From assembly GCF_010667655.1 (NCBI RefSeq), contig NZ_WHZU01000019.1, positions 1-41,260 on the forward strand: a stretch of DNA of 41,260 bases, given 5' to 3'. Below, in pieces: positions 19,967 through 28,262 of this stretch. The stretch comes from Bifidobacterium saimiriisciurei (GTDB lineage Bacteria; Actinomycetota; Actinomycetes; Actinomycetales; Bifidobacteriaceae). How positions within the stretch are numbered: position 1 is the stretch's first letter; the number at the start of each line of letters is the position of its first letter. The notes beneath the pieces were generated by a model. That model made no database searches. It was not told the DNA's origin and worked only from the letters and a program-made list of their open reading frames with translations. Both the position numbers and the translations under genes were made by a program.

Positions 19967-21256
19967 TCACCTCGCCAGATCGGCACGGCGGGCGCGACGC
20001 AACGTCACCGCCCAGACGGCCGCCACGACCGCGATCATCGCCACGGCCACGGCGACCTCGCAGCCGGGCAGCCCCGTATGCATCGACAGCGCGTTCGTCA
20101 TGAGGAACGCCTCGCCCAGCACCGCGTAGATGGCGCAGAAAAGGAACAGGGCCGTCAGCGGCACGACGACGAGCATGGCGCGGATCAGTCCGTCGAACCA
20201 ATGCGTCACCCATGCCACGCCCAACGTGAACGTCACCGTCATCACCGTTCCCAGCAACGCGACGGCCAGCAGATATCCGGCGAAGTTCCAGCCGCCGAAC
20301 CACGGCAGCACGCTTGTGGAGAACACGGGCGTCGCCAGATACGGCCATACCTGCGGCAGCCAGACGCCGGCGAACACGGCCGCCATCACCACGCACACCG
20401 CCAGCGAGCTCAGACCGACGGCCAGCAGCTGCACGCCGGTCACGCGGCGGCCGATGCGCGACGACCACTGCAGCTGACGCATGTTGCGCCTGCGGTCGGC
20501 GACGAACAACGACGCCGTCAGCACGACCGACATCACCACCGAATAGACGAACATCAGGAACACCATGAGCATGGTCGTCTCATACGCGTCCGTGTACTTC
20601 TCCAGATATCCCATGTTGTCGCGCTGCGCATACAGCCTGTCGACCTGTGCGGCGGCGGTCTTCGGCAGCGCGAGCTTGGCGTAGTAGGCGTTTTCCTCGG
20701 CTTCCGACATGCCGCTCCGAGGCGGGAACATACGAAGCGCGAAAGCCACACGCTGCGTGACGTCAACTTTCGAAGTCCCTCTTTCATAATCCTCGACGGT
20801 TATCGCCCGCGACTCATAGGCGTGGAATTCCGGCAGGTCGGCGATGCGTTCGGAGTACTCGTCCCAATCGGTCGTGCCATCGACGGCGAACGTCAGATCG
20901 TCGGAATTCTCGCCGACCGAGGCCACGGACTGATCGTTGCGAACCTTGATGAACGAATCGTAATCGGTGACGCCGAACCGTTTCGACTGCCTGTCGGCCA
21001 CGATCTTGGCGTCGAGAGCGGAACGCAGCTCCGGCAGATCGGCCTTCATCGCGGCGACCGACTCACGGTTGACGACCGGCCCGTATTCGTTGATGAGGCC
21101 GACGGTGTCGTCGTTGCCGATGTTGCCGGGAGCATTGAGGTTGCCGGCTTCGAGCTGGGTGTACGGCACGGCGTAGGCAATGGCCGCCACGATGAGCGCG
21201 ACGACGACTCCGGGCCGCCAGATCTTGCGCAGTTCCTGAATGAGCAGGGCGAACAT
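19967..21256 (-). CDS. ABC transporter permease, large extracellular domain
   Basis: 429 residues. One helix at about 14-31 (GVVVALIVAAIAYAV), a hydrophilic domain of some 190 residues without membrane segments, then six helices including TMLMVFLMFVYSVVMSVVLT, LLAVGLSSLAVCVVMAAVF and AMLVVVPLTALFLFCAIY. This is the layout of FtsX/ABC-2-like exporters. AAAGGA precedes ATG 21256. Last gene of the operon sigma factor, membrane protein, ATPase, permease. The substrate is unknown; an envelope-stress or peptide export role is inference from the linked sigma factor. Confidence 0.82.
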   Translation of the reverse strand: MFALLIQELRKIWRPGVVVALIVAAIAYAVPYTQLEAGNLNAPGNIGNDDTVGLINEYGPVVNRESVAAMKADLPELRSALDAKIVADRQSKRFGVTDYDSFIKVRNDQSVASVGENSDDLTFAVDGTTDWDEYSERIADLPEFHAYESRAITVEDYERGTSKVDVTQRVAFALRMFPPRSGMSEAEENAYYAKLALPKTAAAQVDRLYAQRDNMGYLEKYTDAYETTMLMVFLMFVYSVVMSVVLTASLFVADRRRNMRQLQWSSRIGRRVTGVQLLAVGLSSLAVCVVMAAVFAGVWLPQVWPYLATPVFSTSVLPWFGGWNFAGYLLAVALLGTVMTVTFTLGVAWVTHWFDGLIRAMLVVVPLTALFLFCAIYAVLGEAFLMTNALSMHTGLPGCEVAVAVAMIAVVAAVWAVTLRRARRADLAR

Positions 21257-21292
21257 GGGTTGGTCCTTTCTTGGGAAACGTATCGTCGGCGA

Positions 21293-22150
21293 CTAGTCGC
21301 GGTAGGTGAGCAGGAAGGCGTCCTCGAGACCGGGATGCACGGATTCGATGCCCCGGTCGGCGGATTCGGGAATCGGGTCGGGCGAGTAGATGCGCTTGGC
21401 GGTTTCGCCGCCGCGCTGGATTTCGCTGAGCTTCAGCTGGCCGTCGTGCAGGACGTAGCCGCTCGGCACTTCGTAGATGCGGCCTTCGAGGCGTTCGCAG
21501 ATCGCGGCCGGCTCGTCGGCCTCGCGCACGGTGGCGTCGCCGAGCATGACGATGCGGTCGGCGATGGTTTCGAGGTCGGAGACGATATGCGTGGCGATGA
21601 CCACGATATGGTCGGCGGCCAGATTATGGACGATGTTGCGGAAGCGGACGCGCTCCTTGGGGTCGAGGCCGGCGGTCGGCTCGTCAAGGAGAAGGATCCG
21701 CGGCCGGTGGATGAGCGCCTGGGCGATGCCGACGCGGCGTATCATGCCGCCGGAAAGCGTGCGCATCTTCCTGTCGGCCTGGTCGGAGAGATGGACCATG
21801 GCGAGCAGCTCGTCGATGCGCGGGGCGATCTCGTCGCGAGGAACACCCTGGAGCGTGGCGATGTACTTCAGGAAACGTCGCGGAGAATGGTTCGGATAGT
21901 AGCCGAAATCCTGCGGCAGGTAGCCGATGAGACTGCGGTAGCGCTCCCCCATGCCGACGATGTCCTCGCCGTCCCATCGGATGGCGCCGGCGTCGGGAGT
22001 CAGGAGCGTGGCGAGCAGTTTGATGAGCGTGGTCTTGCCGGCGCCGTTCGGGGCGAGCAGACCGTAGACGCCCCGCTCGAATTCGAGGTTGACGTCGTGC
22101 AGGATGAGTTTGCCGGACAGTTCCTTGCCGACGTGCTCCACGGTAAGCAT
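21293..22150 (-). CDS. ABC transporter ATP-binding protein
   Basis: 285 residues starting MLTVEHVGKELSGKLILHDV. Walker A is APNGAGKT (33-40) with Ala in place of the usual first Gly; signature TLSGGMIRRVGIAQAL; Walker B RILLLDEPTAGLDP; H-loop VVIATHIVSDLE. The ribosome site AAAGGA lies eight bases before ATG 22150. It lies 36 bases before the permease and 34 bases after the membrane-protein gene, so it belongs to that operon. Confidence 0.9.
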   Translation of the reverse strand: MLTVEHVGKELSGKLILHDVNLEFERGVYGLLAPNGAGKTTLIKLLATLLTPDAGAIRWDGEDIVGMGERYRSLIGYLPQDFGYYPNHSPRRFLKYIATLQGVPRDEIAPRIDELLAMVHLSDQADRKMRTLSGGMIRRVGIAQALIHRPRILLLDEPTAGLDPKERVRFRNIVHNLAADHIVVIATHIVSDLETIADRIVMLGDATVREADEPAAICERLEGRIYEVPSGYVLHDGQLKLSEIQRGGETAKRIYSPDPIPESADRGIESVHPGLEDAFLLTYRD

Positions 22151-22184
22151 GATGCGGTTCCTTTCTTCGATGCCTGACGTTTGG

Positions 22185-23030
22185 CTAGGCAATGGCCACC
22201 GGCTTGCGGCAGTAGGCGTTGAGGGAGGCGAGATAGACGGCGGCCGAGGCAAGGCCCACGGCGAGGCACACGGCCGGAGGCAGCTGGGCAAGCCAGGGCG
22301 CGACCGCGGCGCGGGTGAGCCACAGCACCGTGCCAAGCACAAGCCATATGGCGGGCATCACCAGCGCGGAGGCGGGCCACGCGCAATGACGCTCCACCGC
22401 CAGCTGCCCGAGCGCGAACACGAACAGCGAGGAGAACGAGACCCCCAGCACGGTGACCGCGTCGAGTCTCAGTCCCGCGACGCCGACGGCCACGCCGAAC
22501 GCCACGCACATCACGGTGGACATCGCGCCCAGCGCCAGCATGCGGATGGCGGCGATCTGCCGGAACGACCAGCGGCATGTCCGCAGCAGGTCCAGCATCC
22601 GCACCTCACGCTCGCGCAGCATCATGAGCAGCGAAATGGCCATATGCAGCAACGGCGAGACAAGGAACACGGCGACGAGCAGCACGTCGGCATGATGCGC
22701 GATCCACAGCGCACGCTCCTGCATCATCGTCATCTGCGCCATGGCCGTCGGCGACGCCGCGGCATCCGCAAACGAGCCGGCCCGCATGCGGGAGGCCCCC
22801 GCCGCACCGAACAGCGCGGCGAACAGGGGCGCCCATGCCACGAAGGCCGTCATAAGGCCGAGGAACACGCAATCCCCCACGCCGAAGAACAGGCTGCGCA
22901 CCCCCAGCGAACGCACGACGTCGACCAGGGACGCCCATAGCCCGACGCGCCTCGGCACGCCCATGGCCACGATGTGCCGGATGCTCCGCTCGCGTTCGGC
23001 TTCAGTGGGATACGGTATCTGCTCGTTCAT
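22185..23030 (-). CDS. Polytopic membrane protein of the sigma/ABC operon
   Basis: 281 residues with about six membrane segments, such as GDCVFLGLMTAFVAWAPLFA, VLLVAVFLVSPLLHMAISLL and ALVMPAIWLVLGTVLWLTRA. No domain is recognised. A short cytoplasmic N-terminus MNEQIPYPTEAERERSIRHI precedes the first helix. The start follows AAAGGAG and overlaps the 3' end of the sigma factor gene by 29 bases. Position directly after an ECF sigma gene would suit an anti-sigma factor, but the many helices suit a second transport subunit better; both are inference. Confidence 0.75.
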   Translation of the reverse strand: MNEQIPYPTEAERERSIRHIVAMGVPRRVGLWASLVDVVRSLGVRSLFFGVGDCVFLGLMTAFVAWAPLFAALFGAAGASRMRAGSFADAAASPTAMAQMTMMQERALWIAHHADVLLVAVFLVSPLLHMAISLLMMLREREVRMLDLLRTCRWSFRQIAAIRMLALGAMSTVMCVAFGVAVGVAGLRLDAVTVLGVSFSSLFVFALGQLAVERHCAWPASALVMPAIWLVLGTVLWLTRAAVAPWLAQLPPAVCLAVGLASAAVYLASLNAYCRKPVAIA

Positions 23031-23628
23031 CGCCGAACTCCTTTCGTATGGTCTTCATCAGTCGGAACCACCGTGCCTTCACGGTCGACTCCGGCGCTCC
23101 CGTCACGGCCGCGATCTCGGTGAACGTCTGACCGGCGTACAGGTGCAGCCGGTAGGTCTCCTGCACGGCGGGGTCGAAGTCGCGCACGCGGTCCTCGATG
23201 CGGTTCAGCAGGTCGCGGTGCGCGAGCAGGCTGGCCGGATCGGGCATCCGCTCGTCGGCGATGTCGGGAGGGGCGCCGCCACCGTCCGCCGCGTCGGCCG
23301 CCGAATCTCCGCCGCCGGCCCGGGCTCCCGGCCCCTCCGGCAGCGGGACGGTCGGCACGCCTCGCCGTCGCCGCACATCGATGACCTTGTATGCGGCGAT
23401 TCGATACAGCCAGGTGGTGAACGACGCCTTGCCGGAATCGTAGGTGGCAAGTGCGCCCAGCATGGCGATGAACGTCTCCTGCGTGAGGTTCATGGCCTGC
23501 TGTCGGTCGCCGATCTGACGCCAGACGAACGCGAACACCGCGTCGTAGTGCGCGCGCACGAGCTCGTCGGCGGCTCTGCGCGAGCCACGCCGTACGATGC
23601 GTCGTATCAGCCGCAGGTCGTCCGTCAT
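23002..23628 (-). CDS. ECF-type (sigma-70 family) RNA polymerase sigma factor
   Basis: 208 residues from ATG 23628 (MTDDLRLIRRIVRRGSRRAA). Region 2 is VRAHYDAVFAFVWRQIGDRQ followed by NLTQETFIAMLGALATYDS and FTTWLYRIAAYKVIDVRRRR. Region 4 is YRLHLYAGQTFTEIAAVTGA and PESTVKARWFRLMKTIRKEF, a helix-turn-helix for -35 binding. A Gly/Ala/Pro-rich linker of about 50 residues joins them. The ribosome site is weak, and an in-frame ATG at 23700 is possible. First gene of the transport operon, so it may drive its own expression. Confidence 0.88.
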   Translation of the reverse strand: MTDDLRLIRRIVRRGSRRAADELVRAHYDAVFAFVWRQIGDRQQAMNLTQETFIAMLGALATYDSGKASFTTWLYRIAAYKVIDVRRRRGVPTVPLPEGPGARAGGGDSAADAADGGGAPPDIADERMPDPASLLAHRDLLNRIEDRVRDFDPAVQETYRLHLYAGQTFTEIAAVTGAPESTVKARWFRLMKTIRKEFGDERADTVSH

Positions 23629-23798
23629 CGCGTTCGCCGCCTTCCTTCGTCTCTTCCGATCTCCCCGAACGCCGTCCGAGCGTCCGTACGCCCGCATCAA
23701 CCGCGTTCACCCATATATTCGTATCCCCGACCCGAAAAGTTGCATCCGGCCTCTTTCCGACACGCCGAAACCCCGAGCCGCGCGCATTCGGCACCGCA

Positions 23799-23824
23799 AA
23801 ACGGCCCAAATAAACGGTCCAAAT
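23799..23824. promoter_or_regulatory. Two tandem 13-bp motifs between divergent genes
   Basis: AAACGGCCCAAAT followed at once by AAACGGTCCAAAT, one mismatch. They lie in the divergent gap between the sigma operon and the AEC transporter. A tandem operator or an ECF promoter element is possible. The rest of the 330-base gap shows a TATACT (23862-23867) usable by the AEC gene. Confidence 0.45.
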
Positions 23825-23861
23825 TATGAAGGGCGTGCCGGAAAACCGCACGTACCGCTCC

Positions 23862-23867
23862 TATACT
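23862..23867 (+). promoter_or_regulatory. Possible -10 box (TATACT) of the AEC transporter
   Basis: TATACT about 90 bases before ATG 23959, with no good -35. The tandem 13-mers lie about 38 bases upstream. Confidence 0.35.
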
Positions 23868-23958
23868 CGCCTCTGGATTCACCCAATGGTCTCGTATCCG
23901 GCGTCCGGCAAACGGCCACGATCGCAATCCGATACGATTCACACGATTCGAGAGAAGC

Positions 23959-24888
23959 ATGGTTTTCAAATCCGGCGCGCTGCTGCTGGTCATCATCGGC
24001 GCCTATCTGCTCAAGCATCTGCACGTCTTCGGCGAGCGCGACTACAAGGTGGCGCAGGGGCTCGTGTTCAACATGACGCTGCCGTGCGCCATCATCATGT
24101 CGTTCGCCACGAACAAGCATGACATGCGCATGCTGTGGATCGTGCTGTTCGGCTTCATCTGCTGCCTGGTGCCGCTGTTCCTCGTGTACTTCGGCTCGTT
24201 CCGCGACGAGAAGCAGTACCGCGCCTTCCAGATGCTCAACGCCTCGGGCCTGAACCTCGGCGCGTTCTGCCTGCCGGTCATCCAGACGTTCATGGGGCCC
24301 TCGGCGGGCCTGCCGGTCATCATGATGGATATCGGCAACGCGATGGTCGCCACCGCCGGCGCGCTCACCATCACGCGCACGCTGCTGCATATGGACGAGA
24401 ACTTCAAGGCGCTGCCGCTGATCCTGCGGCTGCGCAACATCGCGCGCGACTTTCTCGGCTCCATCTCGTTCGACATCTACATGCTCATGCTGGTGTTCAT
24501 GTTCGCGCACATCACCATCCCGCAGCCGATAGTCACGCTCATCACGCCGTTCGCCAATGCGAACGCGTTCTGCACGATGGCGATGATCGGCCTGATGATG
24601 GAGATCCCGAGCGTGCGCAAGGACCGCATCGAACTGCTGAAGGTCATCGCGTGGCGCGCGGTGTTCAGTGTGTTCATCGCGCTGGGCGCCTGGTATCTCA
24701 TGCCGTTCCCGCTGCACATCCGCGAGATTCTCACGCTGGCCGCGTTCTCGCCGATCACCATATTCTCCACGAAGTTCACGGATTCGCTCACCGGCAACGC
24801 CAAGCTCGCCGGCTTCTCGCTTACGGCCACGGCCGTCATCAGCCTCGTCGCCATGACCGCCCTGCACGCCGTGCTGCCCGTGGCGTAG
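23959..24888 (+). CDS. AEC family transporter (auxin efflux carrier-like)
   Basis: 309 residues with about ten membrane segments. MVFKSGALLLVIIGAYLLKH opens the first helix; the inner repeats include VFNMTLPCAIIMSFATNKHD and GLNLGAFCLPVIQTFMGPSA, resembling the N-x-x-L-P-x-x-I crossover motifs of the family. The second half has AFSPITIFSTKFTDSLTGNA. Bacterial members carry organic acids such as malate or malonate, but the substrate cannot be deduced. The start follows GAGAGAAGC. It is the only clear plus-strand gene here and is divergent from the sigma operon. Confidence 0.83.
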   Translation: MVFKSGALLLVIIGAYLLKHLHVFGERDYKVAQGLVFNMTLPCAIIMSFATNKHDMRMLWIVLFGFICCLVPLFLVYFGSFRDEKQYRAFQMLNASGLNLGAFCLPVIQTFMGPSAGLPVIMMDIGNAMVATAGALTITRTLLHMDENFKALPLILRLRNIARDFLGSISFDIYMLMLVFMFAHITIPQPIVTLITPFANANAFCTMAMIGLMMEIPSVRKDRIELLKVIAWRAVFSVFIALGAWYLMPFPLHIREILTLAAFSPITIFSTKFTDSLTGNAKLAGFSLTATAVISLVAMTALHAVLPVA

Positions 24889-24956
24889 GCACGGAATCGG
24901 GCGCAGGGCAGGCACGGCACGGAAAGGCCAACGATAGACACAGGCGTATAGGAAGA

Positions 24957-25016
24957 GCCGCCGCACGGCGTGAAAACCGGGCGGCGGCCCATTCTTCAGT
25001 CCCCGCATCAGCGGGG
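24957..25016. terminator. Hairpins between convergent genes
   Basis: GCCGCCGC / GCGGCGGC (24957-24988) and CCCCGC-ATCA-GCGGGG (25001-25016) lie between the 3' ends of the AEC transporter and the binding protein. No long T-tract; they may serve both directions. Confidence 0.55.
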
Positions 25017-25030
25017 TCGGATCGGATTCG

Positions 25031-26119
25031 CTACTTGGCGAGGAACTCGTTGGTGGCGACGTCCTTGGCCTTGGGCGCGGTGTTCACCGCGTTGCCCTTG
25101 GCGTCGGTGTAGGTGTGCGACTCGTTGAGGAAGTCGAAGTACTTCTGCGTCTCGACGAAGTCGTTGGTGCCGAGGACGAACGAACCGTCCTTGATCTTCG
25201 CCGGATCGCCCCAGTACTTGCCGTCGACGATCACATGCATGCTCTTCTTGACGAAGTCCTCCTTGAGGTTGGCGTCGGGCGCCTCCTTCACGAGGATCTT
25301 CGCGGCGTCGTCGGGGTTGGAGTACGCGTACTCGTAGCCCTTCTGCGAGGCCTGCACGAACTTCCTCACCAGTTCGGGGTTGTTCTTGATGGTCTTGTCG
25401 CTGGTGATGATGCCGATGGAGTCGGCGTTGCCGGGCACGCCGTAGTCGGGCTCGGTGAAGCAGTTGAGCTTCGGACCGTACATGTCGGCCTGCACACCCT
25501 CCCAGGTGGCGTAGAAGCCGCCGAAGTCGGCCTTGCCGGAGCTGAGCGTCTGGAACGTGTTGGTGCCGGCGGTCACCTTGTCGAACTTGCCCTTGCCGCC
25601 GTCGAACTGGATCATGCGGCGCACCACGGCGTCGGACTCGTTGGAGCCGAACGTGGCGAAGGTCTTGCCGTCGAGGTCCTTCGGCGACTTGATGCTCTTG
25701 TTGCTGGCGAGCGCGCACCAGATGGCGCTCGGCTTCTGCTGCACCTGCATGACCTGCTTGATGGTGGCGCCCTTGAGGCTGTAGTCGGCGGTGTTGGTCA
25801 TGTTGGAGAGGGCGAAGTCGGCGACGCCGTTGTTCACGGCCTGTTCGGCGCCGGCCTGCGCCACGGCGACGATGTCGACGTCGAGCCCGGCGTCCTTGAA
25901 GTAGCCCTTGTTCTTGGCGACGTAGACGCCGATGTGGTTGGTGTCGGGCGCCCAGGAGAGCATGAACGTGACCTTCTTGAGGCCGTTGGAGCTGCCGGAG
26001 TCGGAGGCGTCGTTCGTGGAGCCGCATGCGGCGAGCGAGAACGCCATGGCCGCGGCGCCGGCCACGGCTACGACCTTACGAAGATTCCTGCGGATTGCTG
26101 AAGCAAAACCATGAGTCAT
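25031..26119 (-). CDS. NMT1/ThiY-like ABC substrate-binding lipoprotein (no adjacent permease)
   Basis: 362 residues. Signal peptide RKVVAVAGAAAMAFSLAAC with lipobox Cys32, so it is lipid-anchored outside the cell. The mature part starts KKVTFMLSWAPDTNHIGVYV and AKNKGYFKDAGLDVDIVAVA, typical of NMT1/THI5-like and SsuA-type binding proteins; FMLSWAPDTNH recalls pyrimidine (HMP) or riboflavin-precursor binders. There is no permease or ATPase gene next to it, so its partners must be elsewhere. A long structured leader precedes it. I see no TPP riboswitch consensus in that leader. Confidence 0.87.
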   Translation of the reverse strand: MTHGFASAIRRNLRKVVAVAGAAAMAFSLAACGSTNDASDSGSSNGLKKVTFMLSWAPDTNHIGVYVAKNKGYFKDAGLDVDIVAVAQAGAEQAVNNGVADFALSNMTNTADYSLKGATIKQVMQVQQKPSAIWCALASNKSIKSPKDLDGKTFATFGSNESDAVVRRMIQFDGGKGKFDKVTAGTNTFQTLSSGKADFGGFYATWEGVQADMYGPKLNCFTEPDYGVPGNADSIGIITSDKTIKNNPELVRKFVQASQKGYEYAYSNPDDAAKILVKEAPDANLKEDFVKKSMHVIVDGKYWGDPAKIKDGSFVLGTNDFVETQKYFDFLNESHTYTDAKGNAVNTAPKAKDVATNEFLAK

Positions 26120-26297
26120 GATGATTCGATTTCCCTAGATCTTCTTCACTATCGTTCTCTGGGAATGCTCGATTTTTTCGACGGATTTGGGGCAGAAAAC
26201 GATACGGAGGTCCCCGGGTCCGCCCGTCCAATGCCCCCGGAGGCCGCCGATACCGGCCGCCTCGCGGTTTGCCACACATTGGCGTTCAAGCGCGTCA
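26120..26297 (-). promoter_or_regulatory. Long structured leader of the binding-protein gene
   Basis: If transcription starts near 26291, the leader is about 170 bases. CCAATG / CATTGG (26228-26233 and 26277-26282) closes a domain containing a GAGGC / GCCTC stem and GC-rich internal loops; more GC-rich stem potential lies at 26195-26230. It is long and folded enough to be a regulatory RNA, but matches no riboswitch that I know. Confidence 0.35.
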
Positions 26298-26303
26298 ATT
26301 ATA
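26298..26303 (-). promoter_or_regulatory. -10 box TATAAT of the binding-protein gene
   Basis: Perfect TATAAT within TATATATAATTG on the minus strand, about 180 bases upstream of the start codon. TTGTCG upstream is too close for a standard -35. Confidence 0.5.
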
Positions 26304-26467
26304 TATAAGGTTGTCCGACAAGCCGCCCCGAAATCAGACCCGCCTCTTCACGAATCGACCGATATCGGCATATCCTGTAATTCACGAACCCGAAGCCCGC
26401 GCACGAATCGCGAGATACATCGATATCCGACGGTTCATCACCGCATATTTCAGCCGTGAATACGCAG

Positions 26468-26522
26468 ATACCGTCATATCCGACGATTCGTGCAAAAGGC
26501 GAATCGTCGGATATGACGGTAT
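26468..26522. repeat. 23-bp perfect inverted repeat downstream of the FAH gene
   Basis: Arms 26468-26490 and 26500-26522, starting ATACCGTCATATCCG, with a 9-base loop TGCAAAAGG. No T-tract. Degenerate relatives of its arms (CACGAATCG, ATATCCGACGGTTC) occur at 26340-26440. It lies 73 bases after the FAH stop and may be its terminator or a mobile palindrome. Confidence 0.85.
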
Positions 26523-26595
26523 TTATCGATTCGTGTACGGGAGATTCGGTGCATGCGTCTGCATGGCCGCGCTGCCGAACGCCCCGTATCGGCCG

Positions 26596-27411
26596 TCAGC
26601 CGCGGACGACGACGTTGCGCAGGTCGCCGATGCCTTCGACGTGCACGACGGCCTCGTCGCCGGGGCGCAGCGTGCCGGAGGCGTTGGGCGTGCCGGTGAG
26701 GATGACGTCGCCGGGCAGCAGCGTGGAGAACGAGGAGATCGCGGCGATCTGCGCCGGGATCGAGTGGATGAGCCCGGCGGTGGTGCCGGACGCCTCGGGC
26801 ACGACCTCGCCATTGAGCGAGAAGCCGATCTTGGTGTCGGACCAGTCGAGGTCGGTCTGGATCCACGGACCGAGCGGGCAGGAGGTGTCGAAGCCCTTGG
26901 CGCGCGTCCACATCGGGTCGAGGCCCTGGATGTCGCGCAGCGTCACGTCGTTCACGCAGGTGTAGCCGAGCACATAGTCCATGGCCTTCTCGACGGGCAC
27001 GTTCTTGGCGATGCGGCCGATGACGACGGCCACTTCGGGCTCGAAGTTCATGTCATTGGAGTACGACGGCAGCACGATCGGGTCGTCGGGGCCGATGACC
27101 GACGTGGACGGCTTGGTGAAGATGACCATCTCCTCGGGCGCGACCTTGATGTCGGAAAGGCCCTTGTTGGCCATGAATTCGGTGTGGGCCTGGTAGTTCT
27201 TGGCAAGACCGAACACCTTGGACGGGATGATGGGCGCGAGCAGACGCAGCCCCTCGGTGTCGAGCGCGTAGCGTTCGCCGGTGGGACGCACCTCGGTCGG
27301 GCCGAGCGGGAAGCCGTCGAGCGCGACGAGGTAGTCCTTGCCGTCGTTCTCGTCGGTCTGCACGAAGGCGTACTGCGGTTTGTCGTTGATGGAAAAGCGT
27401 GCGATTCTCAT
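26596..27411 (-). CDS. Fumarylacetoacetate hydrolase (FAH) family protein
   Basis: 271 residues from ATG 27411 (MRIARFSINDKPQYAFVQTD). Family core: FGLAKNYQAHTEF, NFEPEVAVVIGRIAKNVPVE (metal-binding Glu), GYTCVNDVTLRDIQ, KGFDTSCPLGPWI and ISSFSTLLPGDVILTGTPN. The fold acts on beta-diketone substrates or decarboxylates oxaloacetate; members from gut Actinobacteria are mostly uncharacterised. No ribosome site; TACACT (27418-27423) ends six bases before the ATG, so the message is probably leaderless. Single gene. Confidence 0.9.
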   Translation of the reverse strand: MRIARFSINDKPQYAFVQTDENDGKDYLVALDGFPLGPTEVRPTGERYALDTEGLRLLAPIIPSKVFGLAKNYQAHTEFMANKGLSDIKVAPEEMVIFTKPSTSVIGPDDPIVLPSYSNDMNFEPEVAVVIGRIAKNVPVEKAMDYVLGYTCVNDVTLRDIQGLDPMWTRAKGFDTSCPLGPWIQTDLDWSDTKIGFSLNGEVVPEASGTTAGLIHSIPAQIAAISSFSTLLPGDVILTGTPNASGTLRPGDEAVVHVEGIGDLRNVVVRG

Positions 27412-27417
27412 ACGCCC

Positions 27418-27423
27418 AGTGTA
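27418..27423 (-). promoter_or_regulatory. -10 box TACACT, leaderless type
   Basis: TACACT with six bases to the FAH ATG and no ribosome site. Confidence 0.5.
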
Positions 27424-27524
27424 GCCCAGCGGGGCGCGGCACGGACCGTCGTAGGCCGACCGCGTGGACCGTATGCGAATCGGCGGCAACAGATCCGCAA
27501 CGTCCGCAACGAATCAGCGGCGAA

Positions 27525-28142
27525 TCATTCGGCCTGCTCCGCAGCCGGATTCACTCCATCCGTCACGCCCGATTCCGTCACGCCCGACCCAACCGCAGCC
27601 GACTCAACCGGCACCGTTTCAACCGTCGCCGCGGAGGCCGCCTCCCTGCCGGCGCGCTCGGCCTTGCGCATCTCCGCCTGGTTGCGCTTCTGCTCGCGCA
27701 GCAGCATGGTGCGCACGTCCTTCAGCTCTTTCTCGAGATCCTCGATGCGACGCAGCTGGGATTCGAGCAGCATTTCGCGCAGCGCATTGGATTCGTCGAT
27801 GTGTTCGGCGGCGATACCGCTGGCTTCCGCGATCTTCTGCCTGAGCACGTCGACCCTCGGCACCTGCGGCTTCTCCGGCACGGGTTCGCCGTTGATCTTC
27901 GGCAGCACGGTCTTGCGCCAGCGTGCGATGCAACGTTCGATGCGCTTGTATCCGATCAGCGAGGAATCGAGACCCGCATCGCGGAAGATCTGTACGGGCG
28001 AGTCCCCGGCGGCGTACCGTGTCATGCATTGCACTTTGAAGGCCTCGGAATAGGCGATTCGCTTGTCCACCACGTCGGTCACCGCAGGCAGCGAGCGCAG
28101 GTACGCGACTTCCTTGCGGGTAAAATCACCGTTGTTGGCCAC
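27525..28142 (-). CDS. HTH-domain protein with coiled coil
   Basis: 205 residues from GTG 28142, preceded by AGAAGG. The N-terminal half has AYSEAFKVQCMTRYAAGDSP and VQIFRDAGLDSSLIGYKRIE followed by RCIARWRK, similar in layout to the helix-turn-helix of IS3-type OrfA proteins. From about 95 to 165 a charged coiled coil (LREMLLESQLRRIEDLEKEL) follows, then an Ala/Val/Thr-rich tail. No transposase catalytic ORF follows, so it may be a domesticated regulator. Function unknown. Confidence 0.75.
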   Translation of the reverse strand: MANNGDFTRKEVAYLRSLPAVTDVVDKRIAYSEAFKVQCMTRYAAGDSPVQIFRDAGLDSSLIGYKRIERCIARWRKTVLPKINGEPVPEKPQVPRVDVLRQKIAEASGIAAEHIDESNALREMLLESQLRRIEDLEKELKDVRTMLLREQKRNQAEMRKAERAGREAASAATVETVPVESAAVGSGVTESGVTDGVNPAAEQAE

Positions 28143-28262
28143 TGTAGTACACCTTCTTCTATTCAGATCGCCTGTCCCCGCCGATGACCGGCGCGTCGGG
28201 ATCGTCGCCCGGGCCTGCCGAGGCAAGCCGTCTGGACCCGGCCGCAACGATACCGTCGGTGT

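Noticed and set aside
26120..26297. TPP riboswitch upstream of the ThiY-like gene
   Set aside because: The conserved CTGAGA and CCTGATCTGGGTAATGCC segments of TPP riboswitches are not present on the minus strand.
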